NCBI RefSeq assembly: GCF_963169125.1
Contig: NC_084802.1
Location: forward strand, 18,414,896-18,478,895
DNA: 64,000 bases
Direction: 5' to 3'
Source: Humulus lupulus
Taxonomy: Eukaryota > Streptophyta > Magnoliopsida > Rosales > Cannabaceae
A model generated the notes under the pieces. It was not told the DNA's origin and did not search any database. It saw nothing but the letters and a program-made list of their open reading frames with translations. The translations under genes were made by a program, and so were the position numbers. Positions 25,169 to 35,128 of the stretch are shown here, piece after piece; positions within the stretch are counted from its first letter, which is position 1; the number at the start of each line of letters is the position of its first letter.

Positions 25169-26318
25169 TGTTATATTATTTTATAATATAATGTAATATC
25201 ATATTATATTATAATATAATATTTTAGATTAAATAAATGTGACAAAGAGTGTCACATATTGTAACATATAATAGAAAGTTACAATATTTAGATATATGAG
25301 ATATATCCAAATAATGTAACATATTTGGTGCTACAAATTTGTAACTTCCAAATATTACCCTTTATTGTGTAAATTTGGTGTTACACAATATTGAAATGAA
25401 TTTCATAAAGCCACATGTGAAATGGCTGTTAGAGATATGATTTTAACCCCAATAATGTGTTTTGGGGGTTACAAAATCATTTGGGAGGGTTTGGAACCGT
25501 TGGGAAAAACAACACTTTTTTAAGTGCTGAAAATGGTCAGTGGCCGCGGCCATTGGGACAGAGAGTAGCGGCCGTGGCCACTAATGTCTCTGGCCATGGC
25601 CACAGGCCAAAACTGACCATTTTTTCAGTTTTTTCAATCTTTGTTGAACGGCTAAAAAAATCCAAATAACTCCCAAATCTCATTTTTAATTCCATATTAA
25701 TCCAATTAAACATTGGTAACAACCATGGGGGTTGGTGGAATTTGAAATTCAATGGGTGTCTCCAAACTCTATAAATAGGAGCCTATAGCTCACTTGAAAG
25801 ACACAATATTTCTATCCATTGGAGCACTTGGCTAGAAACACCTTGAGGCTTGATAATTCCAGAAATCATTTCCAATATCTGAGAGAGATCCCTCAGTGCT
25901 TGAGTTAGGGGGAAATAAGCTTTTGGACAAAGGTTTTAAACATTGTTCAAGTTGGTGATCCCCAACCCTCTTCACTTAGGTTGTGTAAGTGAGAGTTTAC
26001 TTGTATTTCTGTTCTTCATTTTATTCCATTGTTTTTCTTCGTATTCTCTTGTTCTATTTACTTGTATATTTTGTTTAAGAGTTGTAATCTTTTCTTTTGT
26101 TTCAAACACCTTTATTTTACTTGTAATCTTTTGCTTAGAGTTGTATTCTCACTATTCTCTTCTTCTTCATCATCTTCTTCCTTTTCTTTGTTTATTTGTA
26201 ATTTTCAGTTATAGAGTTGTAACTTTATTTAATCAATCAATATTTATTTGTAATATTATTGTATAGAGTTGTAATATTCTTACCTATTTCCATTGAGGCA
26301 ATCTAATTTTTCCTAACA
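25169..26318 (+). repeat. 3' LTR of copia element E
   Basis: It starts TGTTATATTATTTTATAATA and ends TTTTCCTAACA. It matches the 5' LTR with a few percent mismatches, except for an extra GC-rich segment at about 25538-25605 built of GGCCGCGGCC/GGCCATGGCC palindromes. A TATAAATAG box is at 25770-25778. The TC-rich leader at 26000-26190 gives ORFs that mirror those in the 5' LTR and are not genes. Confidence 0.92.
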
Positions 26319-26772
26319 GTTTATTACCTGAATGGTTAACTATTGTTTTGTTGACTGATATCACTGTTTATGTGAACGATGTGGTCTATTGGGTGTTTGA
26401 TTAATGATCTGTTAATTGCTTGATTATTATTATTGATTATGTTATGTATTATAGTTTTCTTGCTGTGCCTTGGCTCACGGGTGCTTCGTGGTGTAGGTAA
26501 AGGCAAGGGTTTGGTGGTTCAGCCATGAGTTGGAGAGCTCTGGGGGCGAGGTGTACATTGTCAGCTGCTCGGCCGCCATGATCGAGGGTTTGTACAGGGA
26601 CGGAAACCTAAAATGTATATTTTGCCATTAGAGTGGCCATGGTTATTTATAACTTTTGGAATTTTATTAAACATGTCTTTTAAACCCTGTTTTGTGATCC
26701 CATGTACTAAACAATCATTTTATATGAAAATTATCTGCTTATGACCAAAACATTTTAAGCTTGACCTAATTA

Positions 26773-27350
26773 CACTACAAGAAAAAACAGTATTCATAAT
26801 ACTTAAAAATTGCTAACCGGGAGTATTGATAATGCTTCTGAAAACAATAACATAGCCCCTGTTATTACAAGTCCTGTCTTTTCTATAACAGTATTAAGAT
26901 GTTATGTTCGATGTTATCTTAAACTATTCAATAACACATTTTTAGTTGCTATAATATTCAAATAATAACATTTAGTTAGAGTATTTGGTTATAAATTTGA
27001 TGTTTAATCTTATATTTTTTGCATAACACTTTTCCACTGTTACATTTGATTATTTTGATAGCGCTTTTAGTTTGTTATATTATATAAATCATAACAATTT
27101 GTTATGCTTATAATATGTTTCTAAATCATAACATATTAAAAGTCTAGTAATAAAATTTTGTTACTTTAGTGTGGATAATATATTTTAAATTTTATTTTGA
27201 TAAGTATACTTATAAGGTTTTTTTTTAATTAAAAGATTTTCATTATTGTATTTTGATAAAAAAAATCAAAATTAATCACAAAATGTAATTCTCAATAGAT
27301 TGATAAACCATAAGTATTACATTAAACAATAACTAATTCAAACCATGAAT
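26773..27350. repeat. CACTA-2 left terminal and subterminal region
   Basis: After the terminus the motif ATAACA or TGTTAT recurs about a dozen times within roughly 400 bases (for example near 26850, 26890, 26930 and 26965). This is the expected look of CACTA subterminal transposase-binding repeats. The region is otherwise AT-rich without a supported ORF. Confidence 0.65.
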
Positions 27351-27359
27351 GTGTCTACT

Positions 27360-29150
27360 TCATGAGATCTTAGCTCTAGCATTGTGATCCGATCGGATGC
27401 TAGGACTAGGGCCCTCGAACAAGATTGTCCGATCGGACACATGCATTAGGCTCCTTGGATATGCTCGGCCTCCACCATGCAAAACAGGTACTCTCCTCGG
27501 GTATGTCCGATCGGAGCTTTCATAATCTTTCCTCGAACCAAGGTCCAAGCCAATGACTTGGCTTCTCCTCGAACTTGTCCGAGCCAACCATTTTGGAACA
27601 CATGCATGGTCTCCTCGGACATGGTTCGATCGGAGCTTTCATGACATGGTCTGATCGGACAAAACCTGACCAAGGAAACGTCCAGCCTTGCCTCCATGCG
27701 AGCCCAGCGTGAAGTCCACCAGGATGTCCGATCGGACGTAGCACGCCCGAGGAGAGGATACACGCCCACGGTCCGAGTGTCCAGCGCCTGGTATGCCTTG
27801 TGCCTCCAAAGCTTCTAGCCAGCAGCAACGCTTTATGTCCGATTGGGCATTGAAAACTTTAGGCAATTGTGTAGTCCGATCGGGCATGGGCGTCTAAGGG
27901 GGTTCAAAGTCTGCTGCCAAGTAAGTCGGGCACTTCAATGCAATGACAGGTAAGTGTGGTCCGATCAGAAGTGATCACTCGCCTCGTTCAAAGAAATTCA
28001 CGCCTCAAGCCTTAACCATAACCCACCATCTCCGATCGGACGTGAGCTCCCGAAGAGCATAAAGTGTGGTCCGATCGGACCACACGTATGCCCAGATTTT
28101 TTGGCAAAACCGTGTAACCAAAGCCCCTAAGTATACACTTTGCCTACCCCAAACCCAAATCAAATGGGCAAAGTAAATACAGCTGCTCAGACGAATGCTC
28201 CCTACTCCGCTCGGATGCATCCTAGCTGCTCGGACACCAACACTTAGACACACGCGGTCCTACCTGAAAACTCATGGCATCCGCTCGGCAATTGCTTTGG
28301 CTCTCCTCGGACATGTCCGAGCCATATATTTTTGGAAGCTCAAACTAAGGTCCGAGCCAATCTTTTTGGAAGTTCACCAAGCTAAGGTCCGAGCCAAGCA
28401 CTAGGCTCCTCCAGTTATGTCCAATCGAACCGTGTTTGACCTCGTCCAAAATCTAAGTCCATGGGACCTCTCCTTGGACTTGGTCCGAGCCAATCTTTTT
28501 GGAAGCTCACCAAGCTAAGGTCTGAGCCAATCCCTTGGCACACATGCATGGCTCTCCTCGGACATAGTCCGATCAGAGCTTTCATGATATTTCCTTGAAC
28601 CAAGGCCCAAGCCAATGTCTTGGCTTCTCCTCGGACATGGCCCGAGCCAAGCATTTGGCTCCTCCAACTAAGTGTCCGATCGGACACTTTGTGGTCTCTC
28701 CTTGGCCAACGTCCATCTACTTGGACGCAGCTGCTTCTTCTTGGCTTGGATGCACACTGGCCTACCTGAATACTCATGGCATCCACTCGGCCATGTCCTA
28801 TCCGATCAGACATAATGTAGCTTCCAACCACCCAAGCGTGTTTCTCCTCCTCAGATGCAGCACCTTAGGCACCAATATTTCTGGGCCTAGATCCTTGAAC
28901 GTAGGCGAGATGCTCCTTGGCTCAACATGCATCCGATCGGCCATCTCAAGGTATGCTTGGACACCACATTTTTCAAACACTTTAAGCACCTGTATTGATC
29001 GTGAGCATGGACAAACAGGCATAAGCCGTGTTGACATGAATGCAATGCAATGCATGGAACAGTAGCCAGCCTTCTGAGCATGCACATCCAATCGGACCAA
29101 ACATGGTACACTCCATGCTATAATTTTTTCAAACATTTCACCCTTAGGAC
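27360..29150. repeat. Region studded with TCCGATCGGA palindromes
   Basis: The 8-mer CCGATCGG, often extended to GTCCGATCGGAC, recurs at least nine times, and one-base variants (CCGATCAG, CCAATCGG) add more, at irregular spacings of about 50-150 bases. Between them phrases such as CTCCTCGGACATG and CCGAGCCAA recur. The same phrases, with one CCGATCGA, occur in the LTR at 32507-33624, so this is probably a relative of that LTR family with expanded palindromes. Long minus-strand ORFs here follow from stop-poor GC-rich repeats and are not genes. Confidence 0.6.
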
Positions 29151-30276
29151 CTTTTAGGAAAAACCATCAAAGCACCTTGTTCAAACCTCCCTAAATTATT
29201 TTGAGAGATTGATTTCTCTCAATCAATCTTGGTGAAAACTTGATTTCTCCTTCCAAAGACAAATTTTCACCATGTAGCATTTATTTTGCATGCATTTGTT
29301 TGATTCACTCCAGGGAAGTTGATTGGTGATACATACTTAGCCTACCAGGGAAGTTGTATCTGCTCTCTTGAGCAAGAAAACTTTACACCTGATGAGCTAA
29401 ACTTGTAGCTGTTGGCACTTATACTTTACTTCTCTTTATTAACTTAAACATTCTAAGTCTCCTCTAGACTTAAAAAGTTATAAGTTTTTTGCGAAGAGTA
29501 AAGTCACTCTGGTGTGTGCTTCATATTTTCGCACGAGTACTTAGTTTTCTAACTTAGAAATTCTAGACATTTCATAAGTCCATGCTAAGTATACTTTCTC
29601 ACACTCTTATTGCTCTGAAAATTTATGAGCATGATGTTTATGGTCACACGAATATCTGCTCCAAACTTGAAATTTTAAAAATTCCAAGTTACTTAAGCTT
29701 TGCCAAGCAAGTTAGCTTAATGGCCTTTTTGGACTTCGAAAATTTACAAGTCAGCCTAAAAACAGATATACTAACTCGTGCTCTTATTGCCTGTGTTAAG
29801 TTATATACCAGCATACCCCATGTGCCCCCCAGGTGGTTGAGGTTTGAAAGATCCTTAGTCACTTGCCACCTGACTGAATTTGTTCGAGCAGTTAATTACT
29901 CGTGAAACACATAGAATATATGGAAAATACTCAAGCAGTTGAACACTGCTTGAACATATCGACCAGTTGAACACTGCTCGGATAACTAACACACATGCAT
30001 ATTTGTAGCAAGAATCGACCACGCTGCGCGTAGTCTCTTTTATTACTCGTAAATAAAAATGGACAAAACATGTCTAATAACGAGTCTTAAACAACCAAAA
30101 TTGTTCAAAATAAAATGACTGGTTAGCAAATAACCAGTTCATACACCAAACTTAAATAACAAGTCTAAAAAACTCGAAATCAAGCTACCACTTTGAAAGC
30201 GGTATTTAAAAATAATATCTCCTTCGATGCTCTATGTGCACGCCACTCCAGTGATTCCTGCTCCTAGCACTCCTCC
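29151..30276. other. CACTA-2 interior, no gene recognised
   Basis: Moderately AT-rich sequence. Short repeats GCAGTTGAACACTGCT occur at 29935-29975. The 107-codon plus-strand ORF at 29582-29905 has no recognisable motif. This interval lies where the pol gene of the gag-bearing retroelement would be expected, but I see no pol motif. Confidence 0.4.
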
Positions 30277-31050
30277 TCAGCATACTCCTCCTCTTGCTTC
30301 GTTGCTCTCCTCAGCTAAGGGTGGACCTCCACATATAGTGTTTACGGTGAAGTCCACAGGTCTAGGCTGCAAGGGTGGAGATTTTTGACGCTTGAATCCG
30401 GAGTTGCTTCTACCTCCTTCTCCTTGGGGTGTCTCTGCTCGGTACTTCTTCAACTTGCCCGACCGGAGAAGAAATTCTATCTCGTCCTTGAGGTGGTTGC
30501 ATTCATTCATGTCGTGACCATAATCTTCATGGAAGCGACAATACTTGTTCATGTCTCTCTTCCTCATCTTTCTCCTGATGGGTGGAGGCTTCTTGTAAGG
30601 AACCTCCTCTTGACTAGCAAGATATATCTCTGCTCTACTGGTTGAGAGAGTAGTGTAGTTGGTAAATTGAGGCTCATACTTGGTTGGCTTCTCACTTGAA
30701 TCCACCTTTGCCTTCTTTTCTTCATGATGGTCAGACCCATTACTTCCACGTTTCTTTCCACCATCACTAGGAGAGTCAGTTGGTCTGCTTGGGTTGTTTA
30801 TGCCATTCTCCCCTTTCTCTATCGCATCATCCAAATTCATATATTTTTCCGCCCGGTCAAGAAATTGTTGAAGTGTTGAGATTGGATGGCGGTGGATGCT
30901 ATCCCATAGAGGACTCCGATAAATTATCCCAGCAGATATGGCAACCATCTTCCCCTCGTCTCCTACAGCGGTTGCTCTATTGGCTTCTCTCATGAATCTC
31001 TGTATATAGCTCTTTAGATACTCATCTTTTCCTTGTTTGATATCTGCCAA
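30277..31050 (-). pseudogene. Tat-type gag, C-terminal part
   Basis: This 257-codon frame begins inside the retrotransposon gag core (DEYLKSYIQRFMREANRA). It runs through a basic linker to a zinc-binding motif CRFHEDYGHDMNEC followed by HLKDEIEFLLRSGKL, the arrangement seen in Tat-lineage Ty3/gypsy gag proteins. It is separated by stops and a frame change from the N-terminal part at 31390-32451. A similar gag occurs in the Tat element at 59262-61417 (CRFHRDTGHTTDEC), so the two elements are of related lineages. Confidence 0.85.
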
Positions 31051-31389
31051 GTCGTTGGCATAAACTGGTGGAGTCCGGGCAGTGCTAAATTATCAACAAA
31101 ACTCCTTCCTGAATGCCTCCCAAGAGGTAATGGAGTTTGGTTTAAACCTCCAATACCACTCCTGGGCAGTCTCCGTCAAGGTGGTGGGGAAGACTCTACA
31201 CCGATAGTCATCACTCACCCCAAGCAGTTCCATCTGGTCCTCAAACTTCCCAACATGTCTTATCGGGTCTACCTTTTCGGTATAAATTGGCAGTACCGGT
31301 GCTTTGTACTTTGCTGGTGGTTGGGCTGCTCTTATTTGAGCACAGAACGGGCTGCCACTCCAGTAGTCGATCGCATCTATCTCGGAAGG

Positions 31390-32451
31390 TCATTTCGACA
31401 AACCTTGCACTGCAGCTGCTAGCATGTCAAGCTGGGCTTGGATGGCTGGTGCAACTGATGAGGTTCCAAGGTTTTGACCGTCTGGTCGGGCATTACCATC
31501 TGGAGCGCCATCGTCAAGTATTTCTACTTGACTGGTAGGACGGTCCAGATTTCGCCCTTCGACCGGGACGGTCCTCCTCTTGTTGGTGATAACATCCCTT
31601 AGATCCTTCTGAGATGCATGCTCTCCTACCCGATCAAACACCGTATTTTTCGACTTCCCAGCGGGCTTACTACGCGGGACTTCCTCTCTCCTGCTACGCC
31701 GCTGGTTGGGGTGCAATGGAGGCTTCTTGGCACGCTTTGGGCAGTGTTCTCCTCCTTGTGGGTTGCGGCCCTCCTTTTCCTTGGATTGGCTAGTGGGATG
31801 ACTATCAGCCTCATCCCTACCATGCCCATCTTTGAACTGTGAGGTCCTCTTCTCTCTAGGAGCCTTATTTTTCTCCTGCCCAGGTGGAGTCTTTTTACTG
31901 CTCGATTGGTGACTTCTGGAGGGGGTTCTAGAGTGCTCCCCTTGGGTTAAGGTAGTGTGCGATCGGACTCCATCTCCCTCACCAGGTGGGTTATTACCAC
32001 CCCTCCTTGGTCTATCATTGCTCCTACCACCAGCTTCTGTGGTCCTTGCTCCTGGAGGGGGTCCTCCTCGTACTGCAGCTTGGGCATTGGCTTGGGCCAA
32101 CTGGGTAGCTGCCTCCAAAGCAAGCACTGCTTCACGATGTTTCCGGTTGACCTCCTCCTGTTTTTGTCTGAGCTCCTCGCTTCTAGCCTCCATATCGCGT
32201 TTTTGCTGCTCTAAGGCAGCTCTCTGCCTGGCTATCTCTTCAGCAAACGCCTCTTGCCTAGCGTGGAATTGTGCCATCTCCTCCTGGAAGGCCCCCATGG
32301 TCTCTTGGAGCTCTTCAACTCCTGGAGTCACGTCCTCAAGCATGACTATAGGCTCATTCTCATGATATTGTGGGCAAGGACCTTTAGATCTAGCAGGTTC
32401 TTTAAAGGAGCTTGTCCTCTTGGAAGCAGCAGTGGTGTTCTTAGGCGCCAT
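31390..32451 (-). pseudogene. Tat-type gag, N-terminal part
   Basis: The 353-codon frame starts at ATG 32449-32451, some 55 bases inside the 5' LTR. A glutamate/arginine-rich coiled-coil stretch lies at residues about 45-115 (EELRQKQEEVNRKHREAV within it). A long proline-, glycine- and charge-rich region follows, then FDRVGEHASQKDLRDVI. This layout resembles Tat gag N-termini. The stop near 31390 and the following scrambled 340 bases separate it from the gag core. Confidence 0.75.
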
Positions 32452-32491
32452 CTCGCTTTAGGGACCGTCTGTTCTTCTCTTCAGGCTCTCA

Positions 32492-32506
32492 ATGAAAGCA
32501 CCAAAA
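32492..32506 (-). other. Putative primer-binding site of the gag-bearing element
   Basis: On the minus strand the LTR end CAGTCAACA is followed by TTTTGGTGCTTTCATT. The Tat element at 61450-61465 has the same TTTGGTGCTTTCATT in the same place. I do not assign a tRNA from memory. Confidence 0.55.
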
Positions 32507-33624
32507 TGTTGACTGCATTTTTAGCCAACGACGTGAGGACGTCAATAACGACAAGCCTTCAAGAGAAATAAAAACGACAACAGACGGTATAAACAAGAAA
32601 AGTAAATAACACACAAGAGATTTTTATAGTGGTTTAGCCCCGATTGTCGATAATAGCCTAATCCACTTAGAGTTGTGATTTATATATCTATACTCAAGAT
32701 CAGATGGACTGAGCCAACTGAGTTTCTTCAGTACAGATTGTGAAAATACAAGAGTTCTCTCAAATATCAGCACTTTCTCTCTCTAGAATACACAGACCCA
32801 ATTTTCTCTCTCTAGAAAGAAGAAGCAGAAGAAGACCATTCTCTCATCCCATAAGCTCTCTATTTATAGGCCTGTGATCCTCAACTGATATCCCCTTACA
32901 ATCGGGATATTTTATTATTCATCTTATATTTATATTACAATAAATGTTTAAAATGTAACTAATTCCTCAATTTGAGTGAGAAATGAGAGATTCCCGCGTA
33001 TGTTGTTGAAGCTGTCTCTGGGAACCTTGACTTAGTCTCCTCTAGCTAATTGATCCACCTCCTACTGACCACCCATGCAAGTGTTGGTCGGACGTGCATG
33101 GTGGTAGGACATGCATGGTGGGTTGAACGTGCATGGTGGTAGGACATGCACTTCTCTCCTCTAACATGGCACTCTCCTCTAGGATGCCATGTTCCTCCTT
33201 GAACCAATCTCCTTGGCTTCTCCTCGGACCAAGGTGGTCCGAGGTAACCTCCTTGGACAACATTGAGGCAACCTCCTCCATAACATCTCACCTTGGACAA
33301 GATCAAGGCATTCTCCTTTAGCATCTCCCAAACATGTCCGATCGAACATTGTATAGGCTCTCCTTATCAAAATCTAAGTCTCCTTTCTCTTGCATGAGAC
33401 TCCTCCTCCTTAGCTACTTACCTTGGACACGTTCAAGCCAACACTTAGGAAACCTTGGGAGGCTTGCCTCCTACACACCCTTGGGGTCTCTTAGACCACA
33501 TCCTCCTTGGGGTCTCCTAGGACCACATCCTCCTTGGGGTCTCCTAGGACCACTCCCCTTAACTCTCCTAGAATGCATTCTCCTTAGCCTCCTAGGATGC
33601 ATTCTCCAATTTTTGGGTATAACA
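32507..33624 (-). repeat. 5' LTR of the gag-bearing Tat-type element (family F)
   Basis: In plus coordinates it starts TGTTGACTGCATTTTTAGCC and ends TTGGGTATAACA. It is the same family as the solo LTR at 45842-47036. A minus-strand TATAAATAG lies at 32860-32868. Three copies of a 27-bp unit (ACCACATCCTCCTTGGGG...) lie at 33481-33555; the solo copy has four. I found no matching 3' LTR to the left, so the element is truncated. Confidence 0.88.
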
Positions 33625-34416
33625 GATGGTTTCCTCATAGTTAACTCTATGGAGATTTAAAGAGTATCTTTATGCAATACAATTCCTCATAGTTGCCATT
33701 AATAGTGAAAAAAAAAAACAAAGCAATGTAGGATTCAATCACATTGTAATCAGAGTGATCAAAGAAGTACCTTACAAAAGGATTTGACTATTCCATTAAA
33801 CATGTATAGCATCAACAAGAAAAGCCACAAGTAAATCAATCAAATTCAAGGTCTCCAAAGACTCAACAACTTGATCATTTGGAAACAAAAGAAATACCTT
33901 ATCACAATTCATAGTGGAAAGCATTAAAAAATTAATGGCGTAGAAACTAAATCATGGGTCTCAACAAAGTTTACACACTTGGGTAATGGAACTAGGCCCC
34001 CTTTCTTTCTTTTTCATAAAACAAAAAGTAATGCCACAATGCCAATCAATATTAGTATGAATGCATCTAGAAAATATGCACAGGACTACCAGTGAAATGA
34101 TCTAGACATGAATTTCAAACTTGATATGGAAAGAAAGGATATTGAGAGAACTAGCACTATCACTAAACTAATTCATTCAAATACATTTTAAATTTTAGAA
34201 ATAGATTAAGGAGCCCAAATTTTACAAATATGTATAAAATTGAAAGTTAACAGAATAAAAGGAATGATCTAACAGAGTTAGTAAAGCAGAACAATACAAT
34301 TTTCATTTACCAAACAATGTTTATGAATTTCTCATAATTAACTCTAGAGAAAAAGACACTACTTAAATTATAAATGACTTGCAAGATGAGATGAGATGAG
34401 ATGAAAAGAGACATAC
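33625..34416. other. CACTA-2 interior, AT-rich, no exon recognised
   Basis: No coding motif seen. It may be intron or 3' flank of the captured gene just to its right, because transcription of that gene would run leftward through here. Confidence 0.35.
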
Positions 34417-35066
34417 TAGCTCATGCAACACATTAGCAGTTTCAGTCTTGGAAGTCCATTCCTCCAAATCAAGCTCTCTAGCTATGCTGCAAGTTATTCA
34501 ACATATTTTTGTATGAGGTAGATTCTAGCTACTATAAAATGAACCAAAAATATGACCTACTCCTATATGCTAAGAGATTCAAACTTATCCAACAAACCTT
34601 TGAAGGTTAAGAGCTTGGAAGATGGCTTCATGAGCCTTCTGATCCTAATAGATGAGTAGAAGAAAATAAACCATCATTTGTAACACATTAGAAAAAAGGT
34701 TGTATGTGTCTGATAGTCATGAAGAAGGGATCAGACACCAAAATGCTAGATAATTAGCTAGATACCAAAATGCATGAAGCCCTTACCTTCAGAGGTTTTG
34801 ATGATGAGTGACCAGAATCCTCAGTGCCACTGCTCTCATTTTCCAAGCTCGACTGGCTTCGAGTTTACTACCAAATTTAGCAATGAAATTAAGGGTTTAA
34901 GTTATTTCTCATACTAGTTCATCTTAAGAGTACTAGTAGTGTCATATATATACATATATATTATATATATAGAGAGAAAGAGAGAGATTTACTTACAGTG
35001 GGAAAGGGAGGGTTTTGAGAGGCGTTGTGGGATAGCTGTGAGGTGAGAAGGAGAAGGAGAATCCAT
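34417..35066 (-). pseudogene. Captured host-gene fragment Y, 5' exons of an unrecognised gene
   Basis: An ATG at 35066 opens a 70-base first exon (starts MDSPSPSHLTAIPQ) ending at donor GTAAGT (34996). Further exon-like blocks are 34787-34867, 34598-34644 and 34417-34486, each bounded by AG acceptors and GT donors. The last three keep one reading frame across their splice phases and include SSLENESSGTEDSGHSSSKP and RELDLEEWTSKTETANVL. The join from exon 1 to exon 2 does not keep the frame at the obvious acceptor, so that boundary is uncertain or broken. I do not recognise the family. It lies immediately downstream of fragment X in the same orientation. Confidence 0.6.
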
Positions 35067-35128
35067 GGTCTCTTTCTTCCTTTCTGCTTTAATGATTTAC
35101 AACACATCAGAGAAGAATAATCAGAAAC

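Larger units (their letters stand above)
17558..26318 (+). mobile_element. Complete but decayed copia element E
   Basis: LTRs at 17558-18640 and 25169-26318 bracket gag, protease, integrase, reverse transcriptase and RNase H in Ty1/copia order. A perfect duplication GTTTA flanks it (17553-17557 and 26319-26323). The 5' LTR begins TT where the 3' LTR begins TG, so one terminal base has mutated. A solo B LTR (22886-24800) has inserted in the spacer after RNase H. Several frameshifts and stop codons make it non-functional. Confidence 0.93.

Noticed and set aside
27360..28831. Several 75-138-codon minus-strand ORFs and plus-strand partners
   Set aside because: Overlapping frames in GC-rich repeated sequence with no conserved motif; stop-poor by composition.
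31618..32571. Plus-strand ORFs over the family F gag
   Set aside because: Shadows of the minus-strand gag and its repetitive E/R-rich coding.
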